This document shows, piece by piece, positions 43,667 through 52,631 of a DNA stretch of 64,000 bases. The notes under the pieces were generated by a model that worked only from the letters and a program-made list of their open reading frames with translations, was not told where the DNA came from and did no database searches. This DNA is from Candidatus Nitrospira neomarina (GTDB lineage: Bacteria; Nitrospirota; Nitrospiria; Nitrospirales; UBA8639), in assembly GCF_032051675.1 (NCBI RefSeq), contig NZ_CP116968.1, forward strand, positions 620,001-684,000, written 5' to 3'. The position numbers and the translations under genes were made by a program. Within the stretch, counting starts at the first letter, position 1. Each line of letters starts with the position of its first letter.

Positions 43667-44259
43667 GCGGTCAAGGGCATCAGGCCCGCATGGAACGGTT
43701 AAAAGCCTCTGTGGATCGACGGATTGCTGCGGCACAGGAAGAAAAGGGACTCTTGATGGTCCATACGGGTGCAGGCAAAGGAAAAACCACCGCGGCATTG
43801 GGTATGGCCATCCGATGTCTCGGACATGGCATGAACGTGGCGATGGTGCAATTTATTAAAGGGGCCATAGATACTGCGGAAGAACGAATACTGAAGAGCT
43901 TTGGTCAGCAGGTGGTATTTCTTCGAATGGGTGAAGGGTATACCTGGGAAACCCAGGATCGGGAACGGGATGCACAGGTGGCTCAAATGGCTTGGGCAGA
44001 AGTCGAAAAGCTTCTTCAAGACCCATCCTTTGGCATGGTCATTCTGGATGAACTGAATATTGCCATCCATCATGAATATGTCTCGCTTGAACAAGTGCTG
44101 AAGGCCGTAGCTCAGCGTCCTCCCACACTTCATGTGGTCATTACCGGACGGGGTGCGAAACCGGAGCTGATCGAAGCCGCCGACCTGGTTTCGGAAATGA
44201 AGATGATTAAGCATCCCTTTCGCAATGGCATCAAGGCTCAAAAAGGAGTCGAATTTTGA
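43663..44259 (+). CDS. cobO: Cob(I)alamin adenosyltransferase, CobO/BtuR type
   Basis: This 198-residue enzyme transfers the adenosyl group of ATP to cob(I)yrinic a,c-diamide or cobinamide. The P-loop GAGKGKTTAALGMA near residue 38 and the MVQFIKGA segment near 60 are family-typical. It overlaps cobB by four bases and bluB by four. A second, unrelated adenosyltransferase (PduO type) is encoded at 45807, so corrinoids can be adenosylated by two routes. Confidence 0.92.
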   Translation: MSGQGHQARMERLKASVDRRIAAAQEEKGLLMVHTGAGKGKTTAALGMAIRCLGHGMNVAMVQFIKGAIDTAEERILKSFGQQVVFLRMGEGYTWETQDRERDAQVAQMAWAEVEKLLQDPSFGMVILDELNIAIHHEYVSLEQVLKAVAQRPPTLHVVITGRGAKPELIEAADLVSEMKMIKHPFRNGIKAQKGVEF

Positions 44260-44975
44260 AACAGAGTATCTCTCAAAACGGGACAGGCTTTTCCGCTGAA
44301 GAGCGGGAGGCCGTTTATCGTGCGATTTTTGAACGACGAGATGTTCGCAGGGATTTCCTCTCTGATTCGATTCCCGACACTATTCTTCAACGGCTGTTAT
44401 TGGCCTCTCATCATGCCGGTTCCGTGGGGTTTATGCAGCCATGGGATTTTCTGGTCATTCGTCACCCCGAGACCAAACAAGCCGTGAAAGACCTGTTCCT
44501 TCAGGCGAATAAAGAGGCGGCTCGTCGGTATGAAGGACCGAAAGCCGATTTGTACCGTGGGCTCAAGCTGGAGGGCATTCAGGAAGCTCCCGTTAATATC
44601 TGTGTGACCTGTTCCCGTGACCGAGGTGGCCCATCCGTGTTAGGTCGTGCCACGGCTCCCGAAACCGATTTGTATAGTACATGCTGTGCCATTCAAAACC
44701 TCTGGCTTGCGGCACGCGCCGAAGGTATTGGGGTCGGTTGGGTGTCCATTCTGGATTATGATCTTTTAAAAAAAGTCTTAGGCATTCCTCCAGCTGTTTG
44801 GGTCGTTGCCTATTTGTGTGTTGGATATGTGAAGAGCTTTGCTCATCAACCGGATCTTGAAAAAGCAGGATGGCGGAAACGAATGTCACTTGAGGAACTC
44901 GTGCATTATGAGAGGTGGGGAAAGCGCGGTGGTGATGAGTCCGCTCTTTCTGGTCCTGACCTCAAGGCCAGATAA
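44256..44975 (+). CDS. bluB: 5,6-Dimethylbenzimidazole synthase BluB
   Basis: This 239-residue flavin-destroying enzyme makes dimethylbenzimidazole from reduced FMN and oxygen. The FERRDVRRDFLSDSI segment near residue 25 and SHHAGSVGFMQPWDFLVI near 55 match BluB. AAGGAG (44243-44248) sets TTG at 44256 as the start, overlapping the cobO stop. Its presence means the lower ligand is made aerobically. It forms the supply for cobT encoded further on. Confidence 0.92.
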   Translation: MKQSISQNGTGFSAEEREAVYRAIFERRDVRRDFLSDSIPDTILQRLLLASHHAGSVGFMQPWDFLVIRHPETKQAVKDLFLQANKEAARRYEGPKADLYRGLKLEGIQEAPVNICVTCSRDRGGPSVLGRATAPETDLYSTCCAIQNLWLAARAEGIGVGWVSILDYDLLKKVLGIPPAVWVVAYLCVGYVKSFAHQPDLEKAGWRKRMSLEELVHYERWGKRGGDESALSGPDLKAR

Positions 44976-45012
44976 GACGGTGGTCGTATGCTTGGAGTCC
45001 GGGAGGACATAA

Positions 45013-45720
45013 GTGGATGAAGAGATGATCTCTCCACTTCAGATCGATCTGCGACCCAATTGTCTGGTTGCGCGGTTTCCAGGGTTGTTCACGTGTCTGA
45101 GTTGGGCGCCCTGGAATGGTGGGGAAGCTTCTGCTTCCGTGGTCGCCAATTTACAAGTAGGCCTTAACGGATCTTCCGCGGCGGCCTCGCCGGCGGAGGA
45201 TTGGGAAGTTTTATTTCAAGCCCACTCTCTTATTCCCGAAGAGACCATCGGATTAATGACTGCTGCGACTGTGAGTGCGTTTGCCAACCGTTTTCGCTTT
45301 GCATCCGGGGCCTGGGTGCATGCCCTTGCGACGGTCGGATTATCGAATGCCCGCTCCGTCCTTGATCATGCCGATGTTGAGCTGGGACAGCAAACCCCTT
45401 CGTCCGGAACGGTCAATGTGGTGGTGGCGACCAATGCCCTTCCGACAATTGCCGGACGAATCGAGGCGATACATATTGCCTCCTCAGCAAAAACTGCAGC
45501 CTTTCGGGATAGCGGTGTCACCAGTCGCAAGTCCAATCTTCTTGCGGACCTCACAGGTACCGATTGTCTCGTGGTAGGGGCCAGCGGTAAAATTGAAGAA
45601 GATCAGTGTGGCCTTCACACGATTCTTGGGGAAATGATTGCTCGCACCGTATATACGTCGGTGTCAGAAGGGATCGCGAGATGCAGGAAGGCTGAAGTCT
45701 TAAGGTCGTATAATAATTAA
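45013..45720 (+). CDS. cbiZ: Adenosylcobinamide amidohydrolase CbiZ-like
   Basis: This 235-residue CbiZ-family protein is predicted to cleave the aminopropanol arm of adenosylcobinamide or adenosylpseudocobalamin, letting imported corrinoids be rebuilt with the preferred lower ligand. Segments such as GLMTAA and VNVVVATNALPTIAG are typical. GGGAGG precedes the GTG start at 45013 at good spacing. It lies between bluB and pduO, which fits corrinoid remodelling. Confidence 0.85.
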   Translation: MDEEMISPLQIDLRPNCLVARFPGLFTCLSWAPWNGGEASASVVANLQVGLNGSSAAASPAEDWEVLFQAHSLIPEETIGLMTAATVSAFANRFRFASGAWVHALATVGLSNARSVLDHADVELGQQTPSSGTVNVVVATNALPTIAGRIEAIHIASSAKTAAFRDSGVTSRKSNLLADLTGTDCLVVGASGKIEEDQCGLHTILGEMIARTVYTSVSEGIARCRKAEVLRSYNN

Positions 45721-45806
45721 CAATACGATGGTGATCACATGTCTCTTAGCCCCGACACGACTAAAGACCAAGCCAATTATTCAACTTTTTCCTGGAGACT
45801 TCTACA

Positions 45807-46406
45807 ATGCGCATATCTAAAGTGTATACCCGTACAGGTGATGCGGGGAAAACCCGATTGGCTGGAGGACAGGAGGTCTGGAAAGATTCCGTTCGGGTGG
45901 AAGCCTATGGCACCGTGGATGAATTGAATTCAATGCTTGGTTTGGCTCGGGTGTCGAATGGACAAGCCGCAACGAATGTTGAGGTGTCTGCGCGTATGGG
46001 AACCATCTTAAAGTGGGTGCAAAATAAACTGTTTGATTTGGGTGGGATCCTCGCCACAGCCCAGGGGGAATCGTTTCCGAATATGCCGACGGTGACATCG
46101 GAAGATGTCGTCCACTTGGAACATCTTATTGATGAGTGCCAAAAAGACCTGACCCCCTTGAAAGAATTTATTTTACCTGGCGGGGGGCAACTCGCCGCAT
46201 TACTGCATGTGGCCCGCACAATTTGTCGTCGTGCTGAGCGGCTTTGCGTCACCCTGTCGAAGGAAGAATCCATGGACAAGGAATTGGTCGTTTTTCTCAA
46301 TCGGCTGAGTGACGCGCTGTTTGTGTTTGCGCGTTGGGTCACGAAAAAACAGGGAGAAGCTGAATTTCTGTGGGAACGGGAACCGGCAACCTCTCAAAAG
46401 TCGTAA
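45807..46406 (+). CDS. pduO: Cob(I)alamin adenosyltransferase, PduO type
   Basis: This 199-residue PduO-type enzyme has YTRTGDAGKTRLAGGQ near residue 7, ATP-binding RRAERLCVTLSK near 137 and NRLSDALFVFAR near 158. It adenosylates cob(I)alamin using a helical-bundle fold unrelated to CobO. GGAG precedes the ATG at 45807. It is one of two adenosyltransferases in this operon. Confidence 0.92.
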   Translation: MRISKVYTRTGDAGKTRLAGGQEVWKDSVRVEAYGTVDELNSMLGLARVSNGQAATNVEVSARMGTILKWVQNKLFDLGGILATAQGESFPNMPTVTSEDVVHLEHLIDECQKDLTPLKEFILPGGGQLAALLHVARTICRRAERLCVTLSKEESMDKELVVFLNRLSDALFVFARWVTKKQGEAEFLWEREPATSQKS

Positions 46407-46485
46407 CGTAGTCCCCTTTCGGGTATCGGTGTTCAGAGCGTATACCGGGATGATTGCACAGTTTGATGCGAGGAGGAGTAAGGTC

Positions 46486-47103
46486 ATGCGTTCCGTCCGT
46501 CAATCACATCAGCGTTCGGGGGGAGATTCGCTCTCTTCGCCGGTAGCTGTTTCCGGTCCTCGCTTAGCCCAGAAACAAACTCATGTGCCATCAAAGCTGA
46601 TTTTTGTCCTTGGAGGGGCGCGGTCCGGAAAAAGTTCTTTTGCCTTACAACAGGGAAAGGTCAAATCCCCTCGAGCATTCGTCGCAACGGGAGAGCCGAT
46701 CGATCAGGAAATGGCCGGTCGAATTCAGAAACATCAGCGGTCGCGGGGCCGTGGTTGGGTGACCATTGAAATGCCTACCGGAATTTCCGAATGGTTGGCC
46801 GAGCAGGGTTCAGGCTATCCCAGTATTGTGGTGGATTGTTTAACACTGTGGCTGAATAATCTCTTGCGAAATAAGGTGCGACCTTCGCAAGTCCCAACAT
46901 ATGTCAGGGCCTTCCTTCGGTCGGCTCGCGCCTGTCCCGGTCAGATTGTCGTGGTCAGCAATGAGTTAGGACTCGGGTTGGTGCCCGGGGATGCGATCAG
47001 CCGGTCATTTCGGGATGTGGCGGGCCGGATGAATCAACTCGTGGCGGCTGAAGCTGATGAAGTCTATTTTCTGGTGAGTGGGCTGCCCCTCAGACTGAAG
47101 TAG
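46486..47103 (+). CDS. cobU: Adenosylcobinamide kinase/guanylyltransferase CobU
   Basis: The 205-residue enzyme from the ATG at 46486 phosphorylates adenosylcobinamide and transfers GMP to it. The P-loop GGARSGKSSFA near residue 43 is typical, and a histidine in the QKHQRSRGRGW segment matches the site that carries the guanylyl intermediate. AGGAGG just upstream fixes this start, so the longer open frame from 46309 is not used. About 35 residues precede the P-loop, longer than in the E. coli protein. Confidence 0.9.
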   Translation: MRSVRQSHQRSGGDSLSSPVAVSGPRLAQKQTHVPSKLIFVLGGARSGKSSFALQQGKVKSPRAFVATGEPIDQEMAGRIQKHQRSRGRGWVTIEMPTGISEWLAEQGSGYPSIVVDCLTLWLNNLLRNKVRPSQVPTYVRAFLRSARACPGQIVVVSNELGLGLVPGDAISRSFRDVAGRMNQLVAAEADEVYFLVSGLPLRLK

Positions 47104-47106
47104 CCG

Positions 47107-48195
47107 ATGAGCTATTCTTCTCCATTCATTCAGGAAACTCTCTCGGCGATTCAACCGGTCGCACAGGCGGATATGTGTCGCGCTCAAGTGTTATGGGACC
47201 GACTGACGAAACCTCCGGGCAGCCTTGGCCGACTTGAGTCCTTAGGGGCTCAGTACGTGGCGATAACTCTGTCGCTTCCCGTAAAAAATCCGGATGCAAT
47301 GATGTTCGTTCTGGCTGCCGATCACGGTGTGACAGGAGAAGGGGTGAGCGCCTATCCCTCATCCGTCACGGTTCAAATGGTCAAAAATTTTTTACAAGGC
47401 GGGGCAGCGATCAATGTCCTAGCGCGTCAGGTTGGAGCCCAGGTTCGCGTAGTGGATATGGGCGTTCAAGAGGACATGGGTGCACCACCCGGTTTGTGGG
47501 TGAGAAAGGTCGGGTTGGGAACCCGCAATATGTGTGAAGGTCCTGCTATGAGTCATGACCAAGCCGTCCAAAGTGTGGAAGAAGGTATCCGTCTTGTCCA
47601 GGAAGCCTATGCTGACGGGATCCGGTTAATCGGAATCGGAGAAATGGGCATTGGGAATACCACTATCAGCAGTGCCATTACGGCAGTCATGACGCGTCAT
47701 CCTGTGGCCGACGTGACCGGGAAAGGCACAGGAGTTGATGCGTTGCAATTGGCGAAAAAGATTCAGGTGATTGAACGGAGCATTCAACGAAATGCACCGG
47801 ACGCGCAGGAGCCTTTGGATGTGCTGGCGAAGGTCGGAGGATTTGAAATCGGCGGATTGGTAGGAATTCTTCTGGGTGGGGCGGCATGTCGCGTGCCTGT
47901 GGTCCTGGATGGGTTCATTACCGGAGCCGCCGCCTTGCTGGCCGTCGCCCTGGAACCCCATTGCCAGGCCTACATGATTCCTTCTCATGTCTCTGCGGAA
48001 CCCGGACATCGTTTGGCCATGGACTCGTTAGGGTTTCGTCCGCTGTTGGATTTGGACCTTCGGCTTGGGGAGGGCACAGGAGCCTGTTTGGCTATCGGAT
48101 TGCTTCAATTGAGTTTGGCCTGTCTGACGCAAATGGCCACATTCGAAAGTGCAGGCGTGGATGAGGCCGTACGCCCCTTTCCGGAAATGGCATGA
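47107..48195 (+). CDS. cobT: Nicotinate-nucleotide:dimethylbenzimidazole phosphoribosyltransferase CobT
   Basis: This 362-residue enzyme makes alpha-ribazole phosphate from dimethylbenzimidazole and nicotinate mononucleotide. The segments TKPPGSLGRLE near residue 35, AADHGVTGEGVSAYP near 70 and GEMGIGNTT near 178 are typical. It begins three bases after the cobU stop. The glutamate expected at the active site lies within the C-terminal LGEGTGA segment. It uses the product of bluB. Confidence 0.94.
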   Translation: MSYSSPFIQETLSAIQPVAQADMCRAQVLWDRLTKPPGSLGRLESLGAQYVAITLSLPVKNPDAMMFVLAADHGVTGEGVSAYPSSVTVQMVKNFLQGGAAINVLARQVGAQVRVVDMGVQEDMGAPPGLWVRKVGLGTRNMCEGPAMSHDQAVQSVEEGIRLVQEAYADGIRLIGIGEMGIGNTTISSAITAVMTRHPVADVTGKGTGVDALQLAKKIQVIERSIQRNAPDAQEPLDVLAKVGGFEIGGLVGILLGGAACRVPVVLDGFITGAAALLAVALEPHCQAYMIPSHVSAEPGHRLAMDSLGFRPLLDLDLRLGEGTGACLAIGLLQLSLACLTQMATFESAGVDEAVRPFPEMA

Positions 48196-48968
48196 GGAGT
48201 CTATGGGCTTCGTTTTCTTTGGCGTGGCACCTTCTGACGACCATTCCTCTTCCAGGAGGTTCGGGTACGAAGATTCCATTAGAGAGGTTCGGAGCTTCCC
48301 TTCGCTGGTTTCCTCTGATTGGTTTTCTGCTTGGCGCGAGCCTTGTCATGATCGATCGATTGTTGGAGAGCGTCTTTCCTCCCGTAGTTGTGAATTTGGT
48401 GATGCTGACTCTCTATGTGCTGGTCACGGGAGGCCTCCATCTTGATGGTTGGGCGGATACGGTTGATGCACTTTCAGGGGGAAGGGATCCCGATCATCGG
48501 CTGAAGATTCTCCGGGATTCTCGAATCGGTGCCCTTGGAGCTACAGGGTTGGTGTTGATTCTTGGACTTCGCTATGCCGGATTTCTGACCCTGCCAGTAG
48601 GATTTCGAGAGGGCATGTTGTTCTGTATGCCGGCTATTGGGCGATGGGCGATGGTGATCGGTTGCTGGGGTGTTGTCTATCCACGATCGGAAGGATTGGC
48701 TGCGCAGTTTATTCGGACGGTGACGTGGCGCGATGTTCTGGTGGCCACAACGGTTGTGGGATTGGGGTTGTGGGGAATGTTCGATGCGGTCACAGCCGCT
48801 ATGCTGATGATAGTTGTGTGCCTTGTGGTTCGATCTGTAGTCTGGTGGATCTCCAAAAAGTTTGGCGGTATCACGGGAGATATACTGGGAGCGATGAATG
48901 AGGGGATCGAAGTGCTCTTTCTGATCTTGGGTCCGGTCCTCCTCGTGTATTCGAAGTTTGGAGAATAA
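48192..48968 (+). CDS. cobS: Adenosylcobinamide-GDP ribazoletransferase CobS
   Basis: This 258-residue inner-membrane enzyme joins adenosylcobinamide-GDP to alpha-ribazole (phosphate), the last step of the nucleotide loop. The segments TTIPLP near residue 15, GGLHLDGWADTVDAL near 80 and DPDHRLKILRDSRIGALGA near 97 are typical, and several hydrophobic helices follow. Its start overlaps the cobT stop by four bases. Confidence 0.92.
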   Translation: MRSLWASFSLAWHLLTTIPLPGGSGTKIPLERFGASLRWFPLIGFLLGASLVMIDRLLESVFPPVVVNLVMLTLYVLVTGGLHLDGWADTVDALSGGRDPDHRLKILRDSRIGALGATGLVLILGLRYAGFLTLPVGFREGMLFCMPAIGRWAMVIGCWGVVYPRSEGLAAQFIRTVTWRDVLVATTVVGLGLWGMFDAVTAAMLMIVVCLVVRSVVWWISKKFGGITGDILGAMNEGIEVLFLILGPVLLVYSKFGE

Positions 48969-49005
48969 TTAACAGGGCCATTCATGAACGGGAGGCCGAT
49001 GTATC

Positions 49006-49212
49006 ATGACACGAACCTATCCTAAGCAGTGCGAACGTTGCGGTCGACCTTTTGAGTGCGGACTCTCCCGATGTTGGTGTAAAGATGTCCCTGTGAGCGA
49101 TGCCCAATATGACAGTATCGCGAAACGTTATGATGACTGCGTGTGTCCGACTTGTCTTGCAGAATTGACTGGAAACAACTCTGCCCCTTCCGGTTCAAAA
49201 ATCCCGGGCTAA
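49006..49212 (+). CDS. Cysteine-rich CWC-family protein
   Basis: This 68-residue protein has eight cysteines, among them a CxxCG pair (CERCG), the CWC triplet around CWCKDV that names the family, and a CxxC pair (CPTCL). Zinc or other metal binding is likely; no activity is known. It lies between cobS and cbiB in the same direction, with only a few bases to cbiB. A link to cobalamin maturation is possible but based only on position. Confidence 0.7.
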   Translation: MTRTYPKQCERCGRPFECGLSRCWCKDVPVSDAQYDSIAKRYDDCVCPTCLAELTGNNSAPSGSKIPG

Positions 49213-49214
49213 CG

Positions 49215-50171
49215 GTGGCGGATGACCTGACGGGGTTCAAATTTCTGGCGGTGTGCGCCCTTGATCTGATGATAGGCGATCCCCGCTGGTTGCCTCATCC
49301 CGTTCGCCTGATGGGGTTCATCATTCACGCATATGAACGCCTGACGTTAGAGCGAATCTCTAGCCCATGGACAAAAAGAACAGCCGGGTTTGTATTGGCC
49401 GTGGGGCTTCCCCTTGGATGCTTTTTTGTGACCCAGGGCATCCTGGAATGGGCTGAACTGGTGCATGAACAATTCGGCACAGTGATATGGGTGGTCCTGG
49501 GCTCTACCACTCTTGCTGGGCGGGATTTGTGGGTTCATGCCATGCGGGTCCATCGGGCATTGAGAATGGGATCACTCGTATCGGCTCGGGTTGAGATAGG
49601 CCGGTTAGTCGGGCGGGACACTGCCGACCTTTCAGAAGAAGGGATTGTTCGGGCGACAGTGGAATCCGTATCTGAGAATACCTCCGATGGCATCGTGGCG
49701 CCGATAATTTATCTCGCGTTGGGAGGACCTGCCTGTGCCATGGCCTATAAAGCAATCAGTACGTTGGACTCGATGGTTGGTTATCGTACCGATCGCTATC
49801 GTGACTTTGGATGGGCATCCGCACGAGCCGATGATCTCGTCAATTGGGTCCCGGCTCGGCTTACAGCGGTGGCTATGAGTGTCGCGGCGGCGATTCGATT
49901 GGGCTCCGGCGTCTCAGCCTGGCAAATCTGTCGACGGGATGCGTGGCGTCACCCCAGCCCGAATAGTGGATGGCCCGAAGCGGCCATGGCCGGTGCTCTT
50001 GGGGTGCAACTCGGTGGAGGTAATATGTATGGAGGGGTGCTAGAAGTACGCGCCAGGTTAGGTGATCCGATCACATCCTGTTCCATGGCGCTCATTCCTG
50101 TGGCGTTACAAGTCATGGGGATAGCCTATGGGATACTGGTTATGGGGATCATGGCTTGGGTGATGTGGTGA
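49215..50171 (+). CDS. cbiB: Adenosylcobinamide-phosphate synthase CbiB
   Basis: The 318-residue inner-membrane protein from GTG at 49215 attaches the aminopropanol phosphate arm to adenosylcobyric acid. The segments DLMIGDPRWLPHPVRLMG near residue 17, SENTSDGIVAPIIYLALGG near 155 and SPNSGWPEAAMAGALG near 255 are typical. The frame is open upstream inside the CWC gene, which argues for the later start. It overlaps the following cobD-like gene by a few bases. Confidence 0.92.
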   Translation: MADDLTGFKFLAVCALDLMIGDPRWLPHPVRLMGFIIHAYERLTLERISSPWTKRTAGFVLAVGLPLGCFFVTQGILEWAELVHEQFGTVIWVVLGSTTLAGRDLWVHAMRVHRALRMGSLVSARVEIGRLVGRDTADLSEEGIVRATVESVSENTSDGIVAPIIYLALGGPACAMAYKAISTLDSMVGYRTDRYRDFGWASARADDLVNWVPARLTAVAMSVAAAIRLGSGVSAWQICRRDAWRHPSPNSGWPEAAMAGALGVQLGGGNMYGGVLEVRARLGDPITSCSMALIPVALQVMGIAYGILVMGIMAWVMW

Positions 50172-51292
50172 CCCAGCCGGTTGTGCATGGGGGGCAGGTT
50201 CATCAAATCGCAAAGGCGCTCGACCGGCCGGTGGACTCCTTTATTGATTTCAGTGCCAGTATTAATCCGTTTGGTCCACCCACCCCAGTGTTGAATGCGA
50301 TGCAGCAAGCCTTACCTGCTTGCGGACATTATCCCGATCCAACTGCTGAAAAATTGCGCACACGCCTGGCCAAAGAGCATGGGATCTCATCGGACTCGAT
50401 TGTGTTGGGTAACGGGTCATCTGAATTAATTCGGATCTTACCTCGGGCTCTGTCCCTTTGCCAGGGATATGTGGCAGGTCCTACGTTCATGGAGTATGAG
50501 GCGTCTCTTCATATCGCGGGCGCGCGCTGTACGTATGCCCTGGCCACGTCTGCGGAAAAGTATACTCCTCCCATGGGACAGCTTTCGCTTTTGGTGGACG
50601 GTATCCGTTCCGGTTCTCAGAAGGATGCGTTCAGTCACGAGGAATCATTTACGGCTGTGTTTGTGTGTAATCCGAACAGTCCAACGGGAAGAGTGGTTTC
50701 GGCCCGATCTCTTCGAACCCTTTATCGGCAAATTGAACAAGCCGGGCTTTGGATGGTGGTTGACGAAGCCTTTATTGATTTTTGCCCCTCCCATTCCCTC
50801 ATTAAAGAAATTCCGAACGCCAGACGATTGCTTATTCTCAGAAGTTTTACGAAATTTTTTGGTATGCCGGGAATTCGTCTCGGGTACTTGGTGGGGGCGC
50901 CGGAGACGGTTTCCAAAATCCGCCGGTTGCTCCCTCCGTGGTCGGTTAGCCAGTTTGCCCAGGAGGCCGGTGTCGCGGCATTGGATGACGTCAAGTACCG
51001 ACTGCGAAGTGTGAAGTTTATTCAACAGGAACGACAACGATTTATGACGCGATTACGTGGAGTCCCTGGACTGCGGATCATTCCGGCATCCGCGAATTTT
51101 GTGATGGTGGAGTTACCTTCGAAATGTGTGACAGCCAATCTTGTTTCACAACTGACACGACAGGGAATCCTCGTTCGGGATTGTCAGACATTTTCCGGAA
51201 TGACTCAGCCGGCACTTCGCATTGCCATTCGCTACCCACGTGAGAATAATAGGGTGATACATGCCTTAAAAAAGGCATTACGAGACAGCTGA
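50168..51292 (+). CDS. cobD: Threonine-phosphate decarboxylase CobD (aminotransferase fold)
   Basis: This PLP enzyme of about 374 residues makes aminopropanol phosphate from threonine phosphate, the substrate for CbiB. HGGQVHQIAK near the start and the PLP-lysine region SFTKFFGMPGIRLGY near residue 232 match the CobD/HisC group. CNPNSPTG near 165 is typical as well. GTG at 50168 overlaps the cbiB TGA by three bases; the TTG at 50156 is less likely. It ends the cobalamin gene string. HisC-like specificity cannot be excluded, but context favours CobD. Confidence 0.87.
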   Translation: MTQPVVHGGQVHQIAKALDRPVDSFIDFSASINPFGPPTPVLNAMQQALPACGHYPDPTAEKLRTRLAKEHGISSDSIVLGNGSSELIRILPRALSLCQGYVAGPTFMEYEASLHIAGARCTYALATSAEKYTPPMGQLSLLVDGIRSGSQKDAFSHEESFTAVFVCNPNSPTGRVVSARSLRTLYRQIEQAGLWMVVDEAFIDFCPSHSLIKEIPNARRLLILRSFTKFFGMPGIRLGYLVGAPETVSKIRRLLPPWSVSQFAQEAGVAALDDVKYRLRSVKFIQQERQRFMTRLRGVPGLRIIPASANFVMVELPSKCVTANLVSQLTRQGILVRDCQTFSGMTQPALRIAIRYPRENNRVIHALKKALRDS

Positions 51293-51301
51293 AATCAAGA
51301 A

Positions 51302-51323
51302 CCGGCAGACTGCCGATTGCCGG
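51302..51323 (+). terminator. Hairpin after cobD
   Basis: CCGGCA at 51302-51307 pairs with TGCCGG at 51318-51323, just ten bases past the cobD stop. A smaller alternative hairpin nests within. No T run follows, so it may be a weak terminator or a processing signal. Confidence 0.4.
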
Positions 51324-51502
51324 ATAGGCCTATGTATTCAGTCAGGGGGATGTTAGAGGGAAAAGTTAAGCGGAGGAGGCACGTAGGAATCATGTGTGCT
51401 ATAACACCAAGAGGACGCCGGTCGCCACATGATCGGATGTCTCTGGATCCGGAATGATGTTCTCATAAAGAAGTTTTTCAAAAACTACAATGGATAATAA
51501 GC

Positions 51503-51988
51503 ATGTCGACTCAATTTAAAAAGATCATCGGGTATCTTCTCGTTATTTTCCTGGTCATAGGATTTTTTCTGCTGTATCGCTATGTCCAGCCGGCGGGGTA
51601 TCACCTTCCAGATGACCCGCTTGCGTTGGAAGCGTTGGAGTTGGTCAAACAGCACCGATCCCGGCAAGGCTATACGCTGGACGAAGCGGTTCAGTTAATG
51701 GTGGATGATTTGAAAACTAAAGGTATTCCGTTTCATGAAGGAGATTGGCAGGTAGCCGCACAGGGCGAGGATAAATATATGGTACGTAAAATTGTGCGGG
51801 AGAAGGGTTCCGTGGAGTGGATCGAGCGGGAATATGCCTGGAGAGTGGATAGCAAGGAAAAGTCTATTCGCGTGATCTCGTTAGCCGCCCAACAATTGAT
51901 GCCGTTTGAGAACTTGCCGCCCCTCCCCCATGGGGATCAAATTTCATCCCTTCCGGACATGATGCTGAATTTACCTGTTTTGGGCTAG
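51503..51988 (+). CDS. Membrane-anchored protein of unknown function
   Basis: This 161-residue protein has one N-terminal transmembrane helix (about residues 8-25) and a soluble, mostly polar tail with a helical stretch near 50-80. The tail has a strand-like WIEREYAWRVD segment near 115. No family is recognised. It lies downstream of the cobalamin operon, with a 210-base gap that has no gene. Confidence 0.6.
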   Translation: MSTQFKKIIGYLLVIFLVIGFFLLYRYVQPAGYHLPDDPLALEALELVKQHRSRQGYTLDEAVQLMVDDLKTKGIPFHEGDWQVAAQGEDKYMVRKIVREKGSVEWIEREYAWRVDSKEKSIRVISLAAQQLMPFENLPPLPHGDQISSLPDMMLNLPVLG

Positions 51989-52144
51989 TTCGAAGAAGAA
52001 TCTGCTAAGGGCATTCTCCTCATGTAAACAGCGTACTGGATCTACCTGGATGTCTCGGAGTGACCGCGATCTGTGTTGTGGTGAATAGGCAGTGAAAGGT
52101 GTTGGTAGAAAGGGCTTATTCCAAATTCCAGAGTTGTTAGGATT

Positions 52145-52483
52145 CTATAATTGCCTATTCTCTGGTGTTGGTGGGGCGATATGGATGATGCCATCAACCA
52201 CCTGTACTTTATAACACGGCACGTTCCAGCTCGGGCTCGGGTTTTTCTGGCAAACCCCTGTTTTGATATCAAACTTCCATCCGTGCCAGGGGCATTCGAC
52301 GAGGTTTCCCTCTACAAAACCCTCTCCCAGTGGCCCTCCGGCATGGGGACAGGTATTATCAAGGGCATAGATCACACCTTCCACATTAAATAAGGCAATA
52401 CCGTGGTCCTGGAACTCAATACTTTGGCAGGTGCCTGGAGGGAGATCTTGAATCTTGGCAACTGGATGGAAGTTCAAGGACAT
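52145..52483 (-). CDS. Rieske [2Fe-2S] ferredoxin-like protein
   Basis: The product has about 112 residues from the ATG at 52483 (MSLNFHPV). The Rieske motifs CPHAGGPLGEG (CxH, near residue 45) and CPWHGWKFD (CxxH, near 65) bind a [2Fe-2S] cluster. It resembles nitrite-reductase-small-subunit or dioxygenase-type ferredoxins. It is probably a soluble electron carrier with no partner seen nearby. The TTG at 52489 is a less likely start. Confidence 0.85.
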   Translation of the reverse strand: MSLNFHPVAKIQDLPPGTCQSIEFQDHGIALFNVEGVIYALDNTCPHAGGPLGEGFVEGNLVECPWHGWKFDIKTGVCQKNPSPSWNVPCYKVQVVDGIIHIAPPTPENRQL

Positions 52484-52631
52484 GGTCAACTCTAAGCGGC
52501 CAAAACCCCTAATATATCAACTTCTTCCTGGCGCAACAAGAGCCCTATGGTCTCTCTTGATTCTCTGGATTCGTCGGTGATATAGGAACAGGGTTTCCTT
52601 CAACCCGGCGAGGTCTCTGGAGTACGTTTGT

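Noticed and set aside
46309-46485. Longer start for cobU
   Set aside because: The upstream part overlaps pduO in another frame, and a strong AGGAGG points to 46486.
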